DNA of 64,000 nucleotides, from NCBI GenBank assembly GCA_031549665.1, contig JAVBPJ010000002.1, positions 139,241-203,240 of the forward strand. Reading direction: 5' to 3'. Shown one piece after another: positions 16,894 through 25,893 of this stretch. Source of the stretch: Rikenella sp031549665 (lineage in GTDB: Bacteria > Bacteroidota > Bacteroidia > Bacteroidales > Rikenellaceae). Every line of letters begins with the position of its first letter. Position 1 is the first letter of the stretch. A model generated the notes under the pieces. That model did no database searches. It saw nothing but the letters and a program-made list of their open reading frames with translations, and had not been told where the DNA came from. A program made the position numbers and the translations under genes.

Positions 16894-17406
16894 ATGAAAA
16901 GACTACTGCTTATCGGCTCGTTGGCGCTGTTGGCGCTGACAGCTTCGGCCCAAAAGAGCGCCGAGAAACAGGCTCGTCAGCAGGAACGTGCCGAGGCCCA
17001 ACAAAAAGCACTCGAACAAACCCGTACCGCGCTCGCTGCGGGGAATTTCACTTTCGAGGCGTACGAACTCGAACCCCTGTTCGGTTCCCGTTCGCAGACG
17101 CTCGATCCGGCCCGGTGCTTTGTAGCCGTGTATCCCCGATCGCTGGAGATATCCCTGCCTTACTCGACCTCAACGGCCGGGCGTGGGCAATTCCCGGCGT
17201 GGCTGGCATTCAATGCGCCGAGCTACACGATCGAACAAAACTCGGACGAAGACGGCACCTGGACCACCGTCATTCAGGTTCAATGGAACAGGATCAACTA
17301 CACGTTGCACCTGCGCTACCGCGAAAAAACGGGGAATGCCACCCTTACCCTGTCGCCCAGCAAAGGCGATTCGGCTTCCTACATGGGGAACATCGTTACC
17401 CATTAA
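16894..17406 (+). CDS. DUF4251 family secreted protein
   Basis: 170 residues from the ATG at 16894: a signal peptide (about 1-20, ending T-A-S-A-Q), a Gln/Glu/Ala-rich linker (about 21-45) and a DUF4251-type domain with the N-F-x-F-E opening, an E-K-T-G-N-A-T-L-T-L-S turn and a C-terminal S-Y-M-G-N-I comparable to L-I-Y-R-G-A-V in the 8193-8663 paralogue. It stands alone, divergent from the metal operon and followed by its own terminator. Function unknown. Confidence 0.72.
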   Translation: MKRLLLIGSLALLALTASAQKSAEKQARQQERAEAQQKALEQTRTALAAGNFTFEAYELEPLFGSRSQTLDPARCFVAVYPRSLEISLPYSTSTAGRGQFPAWLAFNAPSYTIEQNSDEDGTWTTVIQVQWNRINYTLHLRYREKTGNATLTLSPSKGDSASYMGNIVTH

Positions 17407-17435
17407 TCGATCACAGCCGACTTGATCGACGTCGG

Positions 17436-17467
17436 GATTGGCGTGCGGAGCAGTCCGCACGCCAATC
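17436..17467 (+). terminator. Terminator of the DUF4251 gene
   Basis: 14-bp perfect arms (17436-17449 and 17454-17467), a 4-nt loop and a T6 run on the plus strand, 30 nt after the stop. Confidence 0.92.
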
Positions 17468-17491
17468 TGTTTTTTAACGGAGGAGGCGGGA

Positions 17492-18238
17492 TTAAAAAAT
17501 CTCCCCGAGAATGCGGAGCGAGTTGACCGAGTGGATCGCTTCGGTGTGGAATCCGTACAGGTCGATCAGCCTTTCGAGCAGCGATACCCGCCGCTCCCGC
17601 GACAAGGCGATTTGGCTCAGAGTCAGCGGATCGGCCTCGAACAGGTCGTGAAACAGGGCCGATTCGTCGGGGGGCATGGTCAGGGTGTGGGCCGGAGGGT
17701 CGCTGCAATAGCACCCGTTGCGGTAGTCGAGCCGGTCGCCCGGACGGTACTCTTGTTGCGGCGCATAGCCCATGTGGTGGGTCAGGCGCACCAGAAACCA
17801 GAGGTGGAAGTTGGCGCTTCCGGCCTCCGAGCGGTCGAGCGCAAGGATCGCCCCCTCGACAAAATCGTACAACGACTCGTCGGCTTCTCCCTCGTGGATG
17901 AGCCGGTACAGCACCTCGGCCAGAAAAAGGGCGATGGTGCTTTTGACAATGTCGAAGGGAATTTCGCGCAGCGCGGGACCGACGACCGGCTGTTCGAGCG
18001 TGTGGAGGTCGCTGCGCCCGTGAAAGGCGTCGAATTCGAGCAGGGTGAGCGGCTGGAATGCCGCCCGGGCGTCGCGGCCCGGCAGGCACACGTAGCCCTG
18101 GCGGCCGCACTCGCGGGTGAGCAGGTGGACAATCCGCTTGCGTTCGCCGTACTTGATGGCGTGCAGCACAATGCCCCGGCCCTTGTAGCGGCCGCGCGGA
18201 GCGGGTTGCTTTTCTCCTTTTCGGTAGCGGCTCTCCAT
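17492..18238 (-). CDS. recO: DNA repair protein RecO
   Basis: A 248-residue mediator that with RecR loads RecA onto SSB-coated DNA. The N-terminal OB-fold (G-R-G-I-V-L-H-A-I-K-Y-G-E) is followed by the helical domain with the N-G-C-Y-C segment. The start ATG at 18238 is one base from the rdgB stop, so the two are co-transcribed. The first 17 or so residues are an extra basic tail. Confidence 0.92.
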   Translation of the reverse strand: MESRYRKGEKQPAPRGRYKGRGIVLHAIKYGERKRIVHLLTRECGRQGYVCLPGRDARAAFQPLTLLEFDAFHGRSDLHTLEQPVVGPALREIPFDIVKSTIALFLAEVLYRLIHEGEADESLYDFVEGAILALDRSEAGSANFHLWFLVRLTHHMGYAPQQEYRPGDRLDYRNGCYCSDPPAHTLTMPPDESALFHDLFEADPLTLSQIALSRERRVSLLERLIDLYGFHTEAIHSVNSLRILGEIF

Positions 18239-18239
18239 C

Positions 18240-18827
18240 CTAACGGGCCAGGTAGTCCGCCAGCCGGGCGATGGCCCGTCCGCGGTGGCTGATCGAATTT
18301 TTCAGCGCCAGCGGCATCTCGGCAAAGCTCTCGGCATAACTTGCGGGGCGAAAAACGGGGTCGTAACCAAACCCCTCCGAACCGGTGGGTTGTACCAGAA
18401 TCTCGCCCTCGACCGTCCCCTCGAAAAGGTGTTCGTGTCCGCCCCGGATCAGGGCGACCACGGTGCGGAAACGGGCCTTGCGATTCATTTTTCCTTCCAA
18501 TTCGGCCAGCAGCAGGCGGGTGTTTGCGGCGGCGTCGCCGGCGTTGCCCGCTCCGTGCATCGCGGCGTAGCGGGCCGAATAGACCCCCGGCGCCCCGTCG
18601 AGCGCTTCGACCTCCAGCCCGGTGTCGTCGGCGAAGCAGTCGAGTCCCGTGCGTTCGTACAGAAAACGGGCCTTTTGCAGCGCGTTCCCCTCCAGGGTCG
18701 CCTGTTCTTCGGGAATCTCGCCGGTAACGCCCACGTCGGCGGGCATTTTCAGGCGAATCGAGGGGCCGAGCAAGGCTTGTACTTCGGCCAGTTTATGGGG
18801 GTTGCCGGTGGCAAAGATCAGTTCCAT
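18240..18827 (-). CDS. rdgB: Non-canonical purine NTP pyrophosphatase (RdgB/HAM1)
   Basis: A 195-residue house-cleaning enzyme that hydrolyses dITP, ITP and XTP to monophosphates. Family signatures are F-A-T-G-N-P-H-K (4-11), the metal site F-A-D-D-T-G-L-E-V (66-74), G-P-G/A-P-G-V-Y-S-A-R-Y-A and the C-terminal G-F-G-Y-D-P-V-F and S-H-R-G-R-A. The start is the ATG at 18827; a much longer open frame continues upstream but only as the antisense of the sulfatase gene. Confidence 0.96.
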   Translation of the reverse strand: MELIFATGNPHKLAEVQALLGPSIRLKMPADVGVTGEIPEEQATLEGNALQKARFLYERTGLDCFADDTGLEVEALDGAPGVYSARYAAMHGAGNAGDAAANTRLLLAELEGKMNRKARFRTVVALIRGGHEHLFEGTVEGEILVQPTGSEGFGYDPVFRPASYAESFAEMPLALKNSISHRGRAIARLADYLAR

Positions 18828-18844
18828 GCGGGAGCGGTTTTGGG

Positions 18845-18872
18845 CGAAAGTACGGAAAAATCCGTACCTTTC
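18845..18872. promoter_or_regulatory. Divergent promoter pair, rdgB / sulfatase
   Basis: Minus-strand TACTTTCG (18852-18845) and plus-strand TACCTTTC (18865-18872) are back to back with exactly 12 bp between. The spacer is itself nearly palindromic (CGGA-AAAA-TCCG). Each box differs from TAnnTTTG by one base. The geometry matches 30098-30125 and 47855-47882. Confidence 0.55.
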
Positions 18873-18905
18873 GGGGGTTAAGCCCCAAAAGCTACACCCG
18901 AGAAT

Positions 18906-20345
18906 ATGAAACACGCCTCCCATTGGGCCGCCCTTGCGTTGGCCGCCCTGCCCGCCGTTGCCGCTTCGAAAAGCAAACCCGCTCCGGCCGCCGCTCCCGC
19001 CGAACAATCCGCCCGCCCGAATGTGCTGTTTATTTTGACCGACGACCTCGGCATCGGTGACATCGGGCCCTACGGGCAGCGGCAGATACCCACCCCCAAC
19101 CTCGACTCGCTGGCCGCTCACGGCATGCAGTTCATGCAACATTACAGCGGATCGACTGTCTCCGCCCCCTCGCGCGCGGTGCTTCTGACGGGCAAGCACA
19201 CCGGCCACGCAGCCATTCGCGGCAACGCCGGAGAGCGGGCTCCCGACGGCCAAAGCTACGACTATTCGTTGCCGGCCGAAGAGGTAACCCTCGCCGAAAT
19301 CTTTAAGCAACGCGGCTATGCCACCGCCTGTACCGGCAAGTGGGGAATGGGCGGATACTCCCGGCCGGGCGGCGCAGGGAATCAGGGATTCGATTATTTC
19401 TTCGGCCACCAGACCCAGGGGGACGCCCACTTCGCCTACCCCAAAAAACTCTACGAAAACGGAACGAAGATCGAACTGGACGGCACCCGCTACGCCGACG
19501 AGCTGATTATCCAAAAGGCGCTCGACTTCCTTGACCGCACGGCCCGTCCGGACGGCCAGCCTTTCTTTCTGTACTACACCACCCAGTTGCCCCACGCCGA
19601 GATGGTGATCCCGCGCGAGGAGGTGGCCCCCTTCGAGGGCCGCTGGGCCGAGACCCCCTACCCGGGGAACGGACACTACGGAGCGCAGCCCGCCCCGCGC
19701 GCGGCCTTTGCGGCCCTTGTCGCCCGGATCGACAACAGCGTAGGCCGCCTGGTGGCCAAGTTGCGCGAAAAAGGGGTGTTGGACAACACGATCATCGTCT
19801 TCAGCTCCGACAACGGCGCCCACGTCGAGGGGGGGCAGGATCCCGCCTTCTTCAACAGCAATTCGCTCTACCGCGGCACCAAGCGCGACCTCTACGAGGG
19901 GGGTGTCCGCACGCCGTTTTTGGTGAGTTGGCCCGGCCACATCGCCGCCGGATCGGTCAGCTACCACGTGTCGGCCTTCTGGGACTTCATGCCCACCGTG
20001 TGCGACATCCTGAAACTGCCCGTCCCCGAGGGGACCGACGGCATCTCGATGCTGCCCGAATGGACAGGCTGCGGAGAACAGCCCAGGCACGACTACCTCT
20101 ACTTCGAATTCCATGAAGAGGGCGGGAAACAGTCCGTTTTGAAGGAGAACTGGAAGCTGATCCGCCTGAACGCCCAAACCCCGGCAAAGATCCGGTACGA
20201 ACTCTACAACCTGTCGGCCGACCCGAAAGAGTTGCGCGACGTGAGCGCCGAGTATCCCTGGAGAGTGCAGGAGCTGCGCGCCATCATGGACAAGGCCCGC
20301 ACGCCGAACCGTGTGTGGAATTTTCCTCCGGCGCCCCAACAATAG
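18906..20345 (+). CDS. Secreted type I sulfatase (serine-type)
   Basis: A 479-residue sulfatase with signal peptide (about 1-20). Metal ligands include T-D-D (45-47). The active-site motif is S86-A-P-S-R90, the serine form, in which Ser is oxidised to formylglycine by the radical-SAM enzyme anSME. G-K-W-G-M-G is the second signature and S-S-D-N-G-A-H holds further ligands. It probably acts on a sulfated glycan in the periplasm or outside the cell; no SusCD pair or glycosidase is next to it, so the substrate is open. It is the first gene of an operon with wbqC-like, ispG and mrp. Confidence 0.92.
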   Translation: MKHASHWAALALAALPAVAASKSKPAPAAAPAEQSARPNVLFILTDDLGIGDIGPYGQRQIPTPNLDSLAAHGMQFMQHYSGSTVSAPSRAVLLTGKHTGHAAIRGNAGERAPDGQSYDYSLPAEEVTLAEIFKQRGYATACTGKWGMGGYSRPGGAGNQGFDYFFGHQTQGDAHFAYPKKLYENGTKIELDGTRYADELIIQKALDFLDRTARPDGQPFFLYYTTQLPHAEMVIPREEVAPFEGRWAETPYPGNGHYGAQPAPRAAFAALVARIDNSVGRLVAKLREKGVLDNTIIVFSSDNGAHVEGGQDPAFFNSNSLYRGTKRDLYEGGVRTPFLVSWPGHIAAGSVSYHVSAFWDFMPTVCDILKLPVPEGTDGISMLPEWTGCGEQPRHDYLYFEFHEEGGKQSVLKENWKLIRLNAQTPAKIRYELYNLSADPKELRDVSAEYPWRVQELRAIMDKARTPNRVWNFPPAPQQ

Positions 20346-20355
20346 TCGGCCCGTT

Positions 20356-20976
20356 TTGGTACTCTCGACCGCCTACCTGGGGAATATCCACTACTTCTCG
20401 AAGCTGATTCGGGGAGCGGCCGTCGAGGCGCACGAACATTTTCAGAAACAGACCTTCCGAAACCGCGCCCAGATCATGACGGCCCAGGGAGTCCGCGAAC
20501 TGGTGGTGCCGGTGGTGTGGAAGCACCACGCCAAAATGCCCATCCGCACGGTGCGGGTCGACAACTCCCTGCCCTGGCAGCGCAACCATTGGCGCAGCCT
20601 GCGCACGGCCTACGCCTCGGCACCCTACTTCGACCACTACGCCCCTCGCCTCGAGGCGCTTTACGCCCTCCCTGCCGAGCTTTTGTTCGACTGGAACGCG
20701 CAGTTGACCCAATCGCTGCTGGAGTGGATGGGTTTTGACACACAGCCCGCCACGACCGGGCAATACCAAAAAGAACTGCCGCCCGACGAGGACTTCCGGA
20801 CATCGATCACTCCCCGCGCCCGCCTGCAGCGTCCAGACGCATCCTTCACCGCTCCGCGCTACTACCAGGTGTTCGAAGAACAACAGCCCTTTGCCCCCAA
20901 CCTTTCGGTGATCGACCTGCTCTTTTGCGAGGGCCCCGCCGCCGCCGACCACATCCGAAACGCCATCCGTCGATGA
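20356..20976 (+). CDS. WbqC family protein
   Basis: About 206 residues from a TTG at 20356 (M-V-L-S-T-A-Y-L-G-N-I-H-Y-F), which matches where WbqC proteins normally begin. A GTG at 20311 would overlap the sulfatase by 35 nt and add residues unlike the family. The conserved pattern R-N-R-A-Q-I-M-T-A-Q-G and N-H-W-R-S-L-R-T-A-Y is present. WbqC proteins occur in polysaccharide loci but their reaction is uncertain. Its TGA overlaps the ispG ATG (ATGA). Confidence 0.78.
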   Translation: MVLSTAYLGNIHYFSKLIRGAAVEAHEHFQKQTFRNRAQIMTAQGVRELVVPVVWKHHAKMPIRTVRVDNSLPWQRNHWRSLRTAYASAPYFDHYAPRLEALYALPAELLFDWNAQLTQSLLEWMGFDTQPATTGQYQKELPPDEDFRTSITPRARLQRPDASFTAPRYYQVFEEQQPFAPNLSVIDLLFCEGPAAADHIRNAIRR

Positions 20977-22712
20977 AACCCTACTGCCCCGACCCGTTCA
21001 ACTACCGCCGCCGCCCCTCGTCCCCCGTGGATATCGGGGGCAGGGTCGTCGTTGGCGGCGACCGGCCGATACTCGTCCAGTCGATGACCACCACCTCGAC
21101 CCTCGATACGGAAGCTTCGGCCCAACAAGTACTTCGTGTGGCCGCCGCCGGAGCGGGTCTGGTCCGCTTGACGGCCCAGGGCCGCCCCGAAGCCGAAAAA
21201 TTGGCCGAAATCCGTGGCCGGATCGAAGCCGCCGGATGCACGGTTCCGCTGGTCGCCGACATCCATTTTAATCCGCAGGCGGCCCTGGTGGCGGCCCGCA
21301 CGGTGAGCAAGGTGCGGATCAATCCGGGCAATTTTGTCGACAAACGGGCCACGCTCACCGGCGTGGAGTACAGCGAGGCACAGTATGCCGAAGAACTGGA
21401 ACGCTTGCGCGAGGCGTTGACGGCCCTGCTTGCGGTGTGCCGGCAACACGGCACTGCGCTGCGGATCGGCGTGAATCACGGATCGCTCTCCGACCGCATC
21501 CTTTCGCGCTACGGCGATACGCCCGCGGGCATGGTCGAGTCGGCGATGGAATTTTTGCGGGTTTGCCGCGGCGAGGGATTCGACCGCGTGGTCGTCTCCA
21601 TGAAATCGAGCAACACGCGCGTGATGGTCGAGGCAAACCGCCTGCTGGCCGCGCGGATGGAGCAGGAGGGAATGAGCTACCCGATCCACCTGGGAGTAAC
21701 CGAAGCTGGCGAGGGGGAGGAAGGAAGGATTCGATCGGCCGTGGGCATCGGGTCGCTGCTGGCCGACGGCATCGGCGACACGATCCGCGTTTCGCTCACC
21801 GAACCCCCTGAAAACGAAATAGTTCCGGCGAAACTTTTGGCCGATTACTTTGCCGATCGCGCGGGGCATCGTCCCGTGCGCCTGGCCTGCGAGCCCCTGC
21901 CGTACGACCCGTTTTGCTACGCCCGCCGACCCTCGCGCGAGGTTGCCTGCGGCGGCATCCGGGTGGGCGGAGCGGCTCCGGTGGCGGTGATCGCGCAAGG
22001 AGGCGACCTGTCGCCCGAGGAGGAGGCGGTAGTCGCTCCGCCCGAGGCGATGCAGGGCCGATCCGGCTGGATCGCCTGCACGTTCGACCAAATGGACGCC
22101 CCGTTTTTGGCATGGCTTGCGCACCATCCCGACCGGGTGCTGGTGCTTTCGAGCGACAACCGCCATTGGGTCGGCGAATTGCGGGCCTGTTTTGTGCAAC
22201 TGATGCGAAACGGACTCCCGAATCCCGCCATCATCCGCCGCCGCTACACGGAACCTGTCGCCGAGGCGTTGCAAATCCATGCCGCCGCCGATTTCGGCGC
22301 GCTGCTTATCGACGGTTTCGGCGACGGGGTGTGGATAGAAAACGCTCCGGCTGGCACACCGACGCCCCAGGTCGATCTGGCGGTCCTTTCGCTGGCCATC
22401 CTGCAGGCCGCCCGCCGACGGATCACCGCCACCGACATCATCTCCTGTCCGGGCTGCGGCCGTACTCTGTTCGATTTGCAACAGACGGCCCGCGCGGTGA
22501 AAGCCCGTTTCGCAGGCCGTCCGGGGTTGAAAATCGCCGTGATGGGCTGTATTGTGAACGGCCCGGGCGAAATGGCCGATGCCGACTACGGTTACGTGGG
22601 GGCGGGGCCGGGGCGGGTAACCCTTTACCGCGGGCGCGAGGTGGTGGAGCGCAACATCCCCGAATCCGAAGCCCTCGACCGACTGGAACAACTAATCAAT
22701 CGAGATCGATGA
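20973..22712 (+). CDS. ispG: (E)-4-hydroxy-3-methylbut-2-enyl-diphosphate synthase, long form
   Basis: A 579-residue [4Fe-4S] enzyme of the MEP isoprenoid pathway converting MEcPP to HMBPP. It is the long three-domain type found in Bacteroidota, Chlamydia and plants, with an insert between the TIM barrel (N-terminal half, from about residue 20) and the Fe-S domain. Cluster ligands are Cys492 and Cys495 (S-C-P-G-C) and Cys526 (G-C-I-V-N-G-P-G-E), with Glu533 as the fourth. The start ATG at 20973 sits in an ATGA with wbqC and the stop sits in an ATGA with mrp. Confidence 0.97.
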   Translation: MKPYCPDPFNYRRRPSSPVDIGGRVVVGGDRPILVQSMTTTSTLDTEASAQQVLRVAAAGAGLVRLTAQGRPEAEKLAEIRGRIEAAGCTVPLVADIHFNPQAALVAARTVSKVRINPGNFVDKRATLTGVEYSEAQYAEELERLREALTALLAVCRQHGTALRIGVNHGSLSDRILSRYGDTPAGMVESAMEFLRVCRGEGFDRVVVSMKSSNTRVMVEANRLLAARMEQEGMSYPIHLGVTEAGEGEEGRIRSAVGIGSLLADGIGDTIRVSLTEPPENEIVPAKLLADYFADRAGHRPVRLACEPLPYDPFCYARRPSREVACGGIRVGGAAPVAVIAQGGDLSPEEEAVVAPPEAMQGRSGWIACTFDQMDAPFLAWLAHHPDRVLVLSSDNRHWVGELRACFVQLMRNGLPNPAIIRRRYTEPVAEALQIHAAADFGALLIDGFGDGVWIENAPAGTPTPQVDLAVLSLAILQAARRRITATDIISCPGCGRTLFDLQQTARAVKARFAGRPGLKIAVMGCIVNGPGEMADADYGYVGAGPGRVTLYRGREVVERNIPESEALDRLEQLINRDR

Positions 22713-23758
22713 AAACAACCGAGGAACTGATCGAACTGCTCAAAACCATCGAACACCCCGAGCAGGGGCGCGACATTGTGTCGATGGACATGGTGCATGG
22801 CCTGACGGTGGATGGGCAGGGAGCCGTCCGCCTGACCCTGCGGATGACCAAACCGCACGACCCCGTTGCGGGATCGCTCCGCCGCGCGGTGGAGAGGGTG
22901 TTGGCCGATGCGACGGGCATGGCTCCGACGGTCATTGTGAGCGAACCGGCTCCGGCCGGCGCCGCCCGGAAAACCCCGCAGGAAAAAACGCCCAAAACGA
23001 TCCGCTTTACCCTGGCCGTCGCCTCGGGCAAGGGGGGCGTGGGCAAAAGCACCGTGGCGGCCAACCTGGCCATTGCGCTGGTCGAACAGGGCTACCGCGT
23101 GGGGTTGCTCGACGCCGATATTTACGGCCCTTCGGCGCCCAAAATGTTTGGGCTGGAGTACTACAAGCCCGTTGCCTCGGGCGAAGAGGGAGCCTCGCCC
23201 GAAACCATCGCCCCGGCCCTGAGCCACGGGGTGAAGGTGATGTCCATCGGGTTTTTCATCTCGCCCTCGGATGCGCTCATCTGGCGCGGGCCGATGGCCA
23301 CCGGTGCGCTGCGGCAACTGATCCACCAGACCGACTGGGGCGAACTGGACTTTCTGCTGATCGACCTGCCGCCCGGCACCGGGGACGTGCATTTGACCCT
23401 GGTGGACGAGGTAAAGCTCTCGGGGGCGCTGATCGTCAGCACGCCGCAACAGGTGGCCACGCTCGACGTGGTGCGCGGCATAGCCATGTTCCGCAACCAG
23501 CACGTCGGAGTTCCGATCGTCGGGATTGTCGAAAACATGGCGTGGTTTACTCCGGCCGAACTGCCCAACAACCGCTATTTCATCTTCGGTCGGGGCAATG
23601 TCGAGGCGGTGGCCCGTCAGGAACAGATTCCGCTCCTGGCCCGCATTCCGCTGGTGCAGTCGGTGGCCGAGGGGTCGGACGAGGGCAACCCCGAACCGCC
23701 GCTCGAACCGTTCCGCGAGCTGGCGCAAAAGATTGCGGCGCTGCTTCCCGCCGAATAA
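22709..23758 (+). CDS. Mrp/ApbC-family Fe-S cluster carrier ATPase
   Basis: 349 residues: an N-terminal MIP18/DUF59 domain (1-80), a linker, then a deviant Walker A P-loop G-K-G-G-V-G-K-S-T (about 107-115) and L-P-P-G-T-G-D motif. The CxxC that usually holds the bridging cluster is absent; the region reads E-N-M-A-W-F-T-P-A-E-L-P, as in other Bacteroidota homologues I recall. It follows ispG, an Fe-S enzyme, with ATGA coupling. The role is probably Fe-S delivery or assembly, but the lost cysteines mean the binding mode differs from E. coli Mrp. Confidence 0.88.
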   Translation: MKTTEELIELLKTIEHPEQGRDIVSMDMVHGLTVDGQGAVRLTLRMTKPHDPVAGSLRRAVERVLADATGMAPTVIVSEPAPAGAARKTPQEKTPKTIRFTLAVASGKGGVGKSTVAANLAIALVEQGYRVGLLDADIYGPSAPKMFGLEYYKPVASGEEGASPETIAPALSHGVKVMSIGFFISPSDALIWRGPMATGALRQLIHQTDWGELDFLLIDLPPGTGDVHLTLVDEVKLSGALIVSTPQQVATLDVVRGIAMFRNQHVGVPIVGIVENMAWFTPAELPNNRYFIFGRGNVEAVARQEQIPLLARIPLVQSVAEGSDEGNPEPPLEPFRELAQKIAALLPAE

Positions 23759-23806
23759 TCGAATCGGGCGGAGAGAAGCAACCTCGCGCAACGGGAACTT
23801 TGGAAA

Positions 23807-23843
23807 CAGCAGCGGGGAGGCCCATCAGGCCTCCCCGCTGCTG
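23807..23843. terminator. Hairpin between convergent mrp and rng
   Basis: 16-bp perfect arms (23807-23822 and 23828-23843) with a 5-nt loop. A short TTTCC follows on the minus side and no T-run on the plus side. It is placed between converging genes, so it probably terminates both. Confidence 0.8.
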
Positions 23844-23935
23844 TTCGTCGGGACAACGCGGTTGCGAAATCGGTGGGATTGCCGTTCGGGCGACTTTCGC
23901 CCCCTCTTCGCTCCCTCTCTTCGCCGGCCGGAGAA

Positions 23936-25477
23936 TTAAATCCCCTCGCCCAGGTTGTTGTAAAATTTGTATTCGATCATGCCGAACGAGTCGTTGGGAA
24001 TGATCTTCAGGACGCATCCGTACTTGAGCGACCAACGCAATCGCCTGCTGATCAACCCGCGGCAAAGGTATGCGGCCACGTAGGGGTGGAGGTGGATTTT
24101 CAGGAATTTGTAGTGCTTTTCGCGGACGTAGTAGGCGATCTGGTTCTCGATCTGCGCATCGAACAGCACCGAGGGGGCGATCTCGCCGGTTCCGTGGCAG
24201 GTGGGGCATTTTTCGTTGATGACGATCTGCGTTTCGGGACGCACCCGCTGGCGTGTGATCTGCATCAGCCCGAATTTCGACAACGGAAGGATGTTGTGCT
24301 TGGCGCGGTCGGCGGCCATGGCGTCGCGCATGGCGGCGTAGACGGCGTTGCGGTTTTTGGGGTCGTGCAGGTCGATGAAGTCGATCACGATGATCCCGCC
24401 CATGTCCTTCAGCCGCAGTTGGCGTGCGATTTCGGGAACGGCGTTCAGGTTGCACTCCAGCGCGTTGGTCTCCTGCGATTCGTCGCTCTTGGCGCGTTTG
24501 CCGCTGTTGACGTCGATCACGTGCAGGGCTTCGGTGTGTTCGACGATCAGGTAGGCTCCCCGTTTGAAAACCACGGTGCGGCCGAAGAGTTGCTTGATCT
24601 GCTTGGTAACGTCGAACTGGTCGAAAATGGGAATGTTCCCTTTGTAGAACTTGACGATGCGTTCGGCCTCGGGGGCAATGGCTGAAATGTAGTCTTTGAC
24701 CTCGTGGTAGATCTGTTCGCTGTCGACGTGGATGTGGGTGAACGAGTCGCTGAGCAGGTCGCGCAGGATGGTGGTGGTGCGCCGCTCTTCGCTTAGCAGC
24801 AGGGCCGGGGCCTGAGCGTGTTGCAGGGCGGCCAGGGCCGTTTCCCACTTGCCTACCAGGTTGAGGATGTCTGCCTCGATATCTTCGTGCGACTTGCCCT
24901 CGGCGGCGGTGCGCACAATGGCTCCGTAGTTGCGCGGAAGGATTCCTTCCACCACTTGCCGAAGCCGTTTGCGCTCTTCGTTCGAGCGGATTTTTTGGGA
25001 GATGTGTACCTTGTTCGACAGGGGGATCAGCACCAGGTGCCGTCCGGCGATGGAGATGTCGCTGGTTACGCGCGGCCCTTTGGTCGAAATGGGTTCCTTG
25101 GCGATCTGCACCAGGATGTTTTGCCCGGCCTGCAGCACGTTTCCGATACGCCCCTCTTTTCCGAGTTCTTTCTGGAAATGGAGTTGCGAGGTGTTGACGG
25201 CCTGGCGTTTGTTGGCAACGCTTTTGGTCAGTTCGTTCAGGGTGGGAAAGGCCGTGCCGAGGTCGAGGTAGTGGAGGAAGGCATCTTTCTGGTAGCCCAC
25301 ATCGACGAACGCGGCGTTGAGGCCGCCCATTACTTTGCGGACTTTACCGAGGTAGATGTCTCCGACCGTGAAGCCGCTCTTGGCTTTTTCTCTATTGAGT
25401 TCAACGAGCTGGCTGTCTTCGAGCAGTGCGATCTCGATTTCGTTCGAGCCAGCGTGAATGATGAGTTCTTTGGTCAT
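23936..25477 (-). CDS. rng: Ribonuclease G/E family
   Basis: A 513-residue endoribonuclease for rRNA maturation and mRNA decay. The N-terminal S1 domain (G-D-I-Y-L-G-K-V, about 38-130), the RNase-H-like and 5'-sensor regions and the DNase-I-like catalytic core (D-V-N-S-G-K-R, F-I-D-L-H-D) are present. A zinc-link C-P-T-C-H-G-T-G-E lies near residue 425. The length fits RNase G rather than full RNase E. It is monocistronic with a 180-nt upstream gap before the HU terminator. Confidence 0.95.
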   Translation of the reverse strand: MTKELIIHAGSNEIEIALLEDSQLVELNREKAKSGFTVGDIYLGKVRKVMGGLNAAFVDVGYQKDAFLHYLDLGTAFPTLNELTKSVANKRQAVNTSQLHFQKELGKEGRIGNVLQAGQNILVQIAKEPISTKGPRVTSDISIAGRHLVLIPLSNKVHISQKIRSNEERKRLRQVVEGILPRNYGAIVRTAAEGKSHEDIEADILNLVGKWETALAALQHAQAPALLLSEERRTTTILRDLLSDSFTHIHVDSEQIYHEVKDYISAIAPEAERIVKFYKGNIPIFDQFDVTKQIKQLFGRTVVFKRGAYLIVEHTEALHVIDVNSGKRAKSDESQETNALECNLNAVPEIARQLRLKDMGGIIVIDFIDLHDPKNRNAVYAAMRDAMAADRAKHNILPLSKFGLMQITRQRVRPETQIVINEKCPTCHGTGEIAPSVLFDAQIENQIAYYVREKHYKFLKIHLHPYVAAYLCRGLISRRLRWSLKYGCVLKIIPNDSFGMIEYKFYNNLGEGI

Positions 25478-25662
25478 TATGTATGTCGTTGCCTCGCGTT
25501 CGAGGCATTTTAACGGGTGTTCGACATGGCGGGCGGAGCCTCTGCGGCAATCCCCGGCAACCGTCTCCCCCCTCCGTGTCCGCCGGCGATCCCCTCCTAA
25601 GGGCCGGCGTGGGTATCGGTTGTCGATCTGTTCGAATCCGTTGGTTGATATTTAGAACGGCA
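25478..25662. other. Intergenic region upstream of rng
   Basis: About 185 bp holding no gene I can support. No TAnnTTTG match was seen for rng on the minus strand, so its promoter is unidentified. Confidence 0.5.
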
Positions 25663-25695
25663 AAAACCTAAAGACTACGGAAGCCTTTAGGTTTT
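25663..25695 (-). terminator. Terminator of the HU / mini-protein unit
   Basis: 11-bp arms (25663-25673 and 25685-25695) with an 11-nt loop, continuing into a T-run on the minus strand, 78 nt after the mini-protein stop. Confidence 0.8.
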
Positions 25696-25772
25696 GCCTG
25701 TGTGCGATGTGCCGCAACGCCGCGGTGCTTTCCTGCGAAAGGCGCGGTTGTACGGCGATCAACCCACCCGCC

Positions 25773-25865
25773 CTATTTTTTCTTTTTATGGCGGTTCTTG
25801 CGAAGACGTTTCTTGCGCTTGTGGGTCGAAATTTTATGGCGTTTTCTCTTTTTTCCGCTGGGCAT
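25773..25865 (-). CDS. AURKAIP1/COX24-domain ribosomal mini-protein (mS38-like)
   Basis: A complete 30-residue frame from the ATG at 25865, starting M-P-S-G-K-K-R-K-R-H-K-I-S-T-H-K and ending in a run of four Lys. About two thirds of residues are Lys, Arg or His. This matches the tiny AURKAIP1/COX24-domain proteins annotated across Bacteroidota, which resemble the mitochondrial small-subunit protein mS38 and are taken to be ribosomal. It lies 28 nt after the HU stop and ahead of a terminator, so it is likely co-transcribed with HU. It is easily missed by gene callers because of its size. Confidence 0.85.
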   Translation of the reverse strand: MPSGKKRKRHKISTHKRKKRLRKNRHKKKK

Positions 25866-25893
25866 GGCGCTTAGGAATTAGGGGTTCTACAAT

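Noticed and set aside
18828..20342. An N-terminal extension of RdgB to about 700 residues
   Set aside because: The extension is the antisense of the sulfatase gene; RdgB proteins are about 195 residues and the ATG at 18827 gives exactly that.
22709..23758. ParA/MinD partition ATPase instead of Mrp
   Set aside because: The N-terminal DUF59 domain and the G-K-G-G-V-G-K-S-T loop within an Mrp-like sequence favour the Mrp/ApbC family, despite the missing CxxC.
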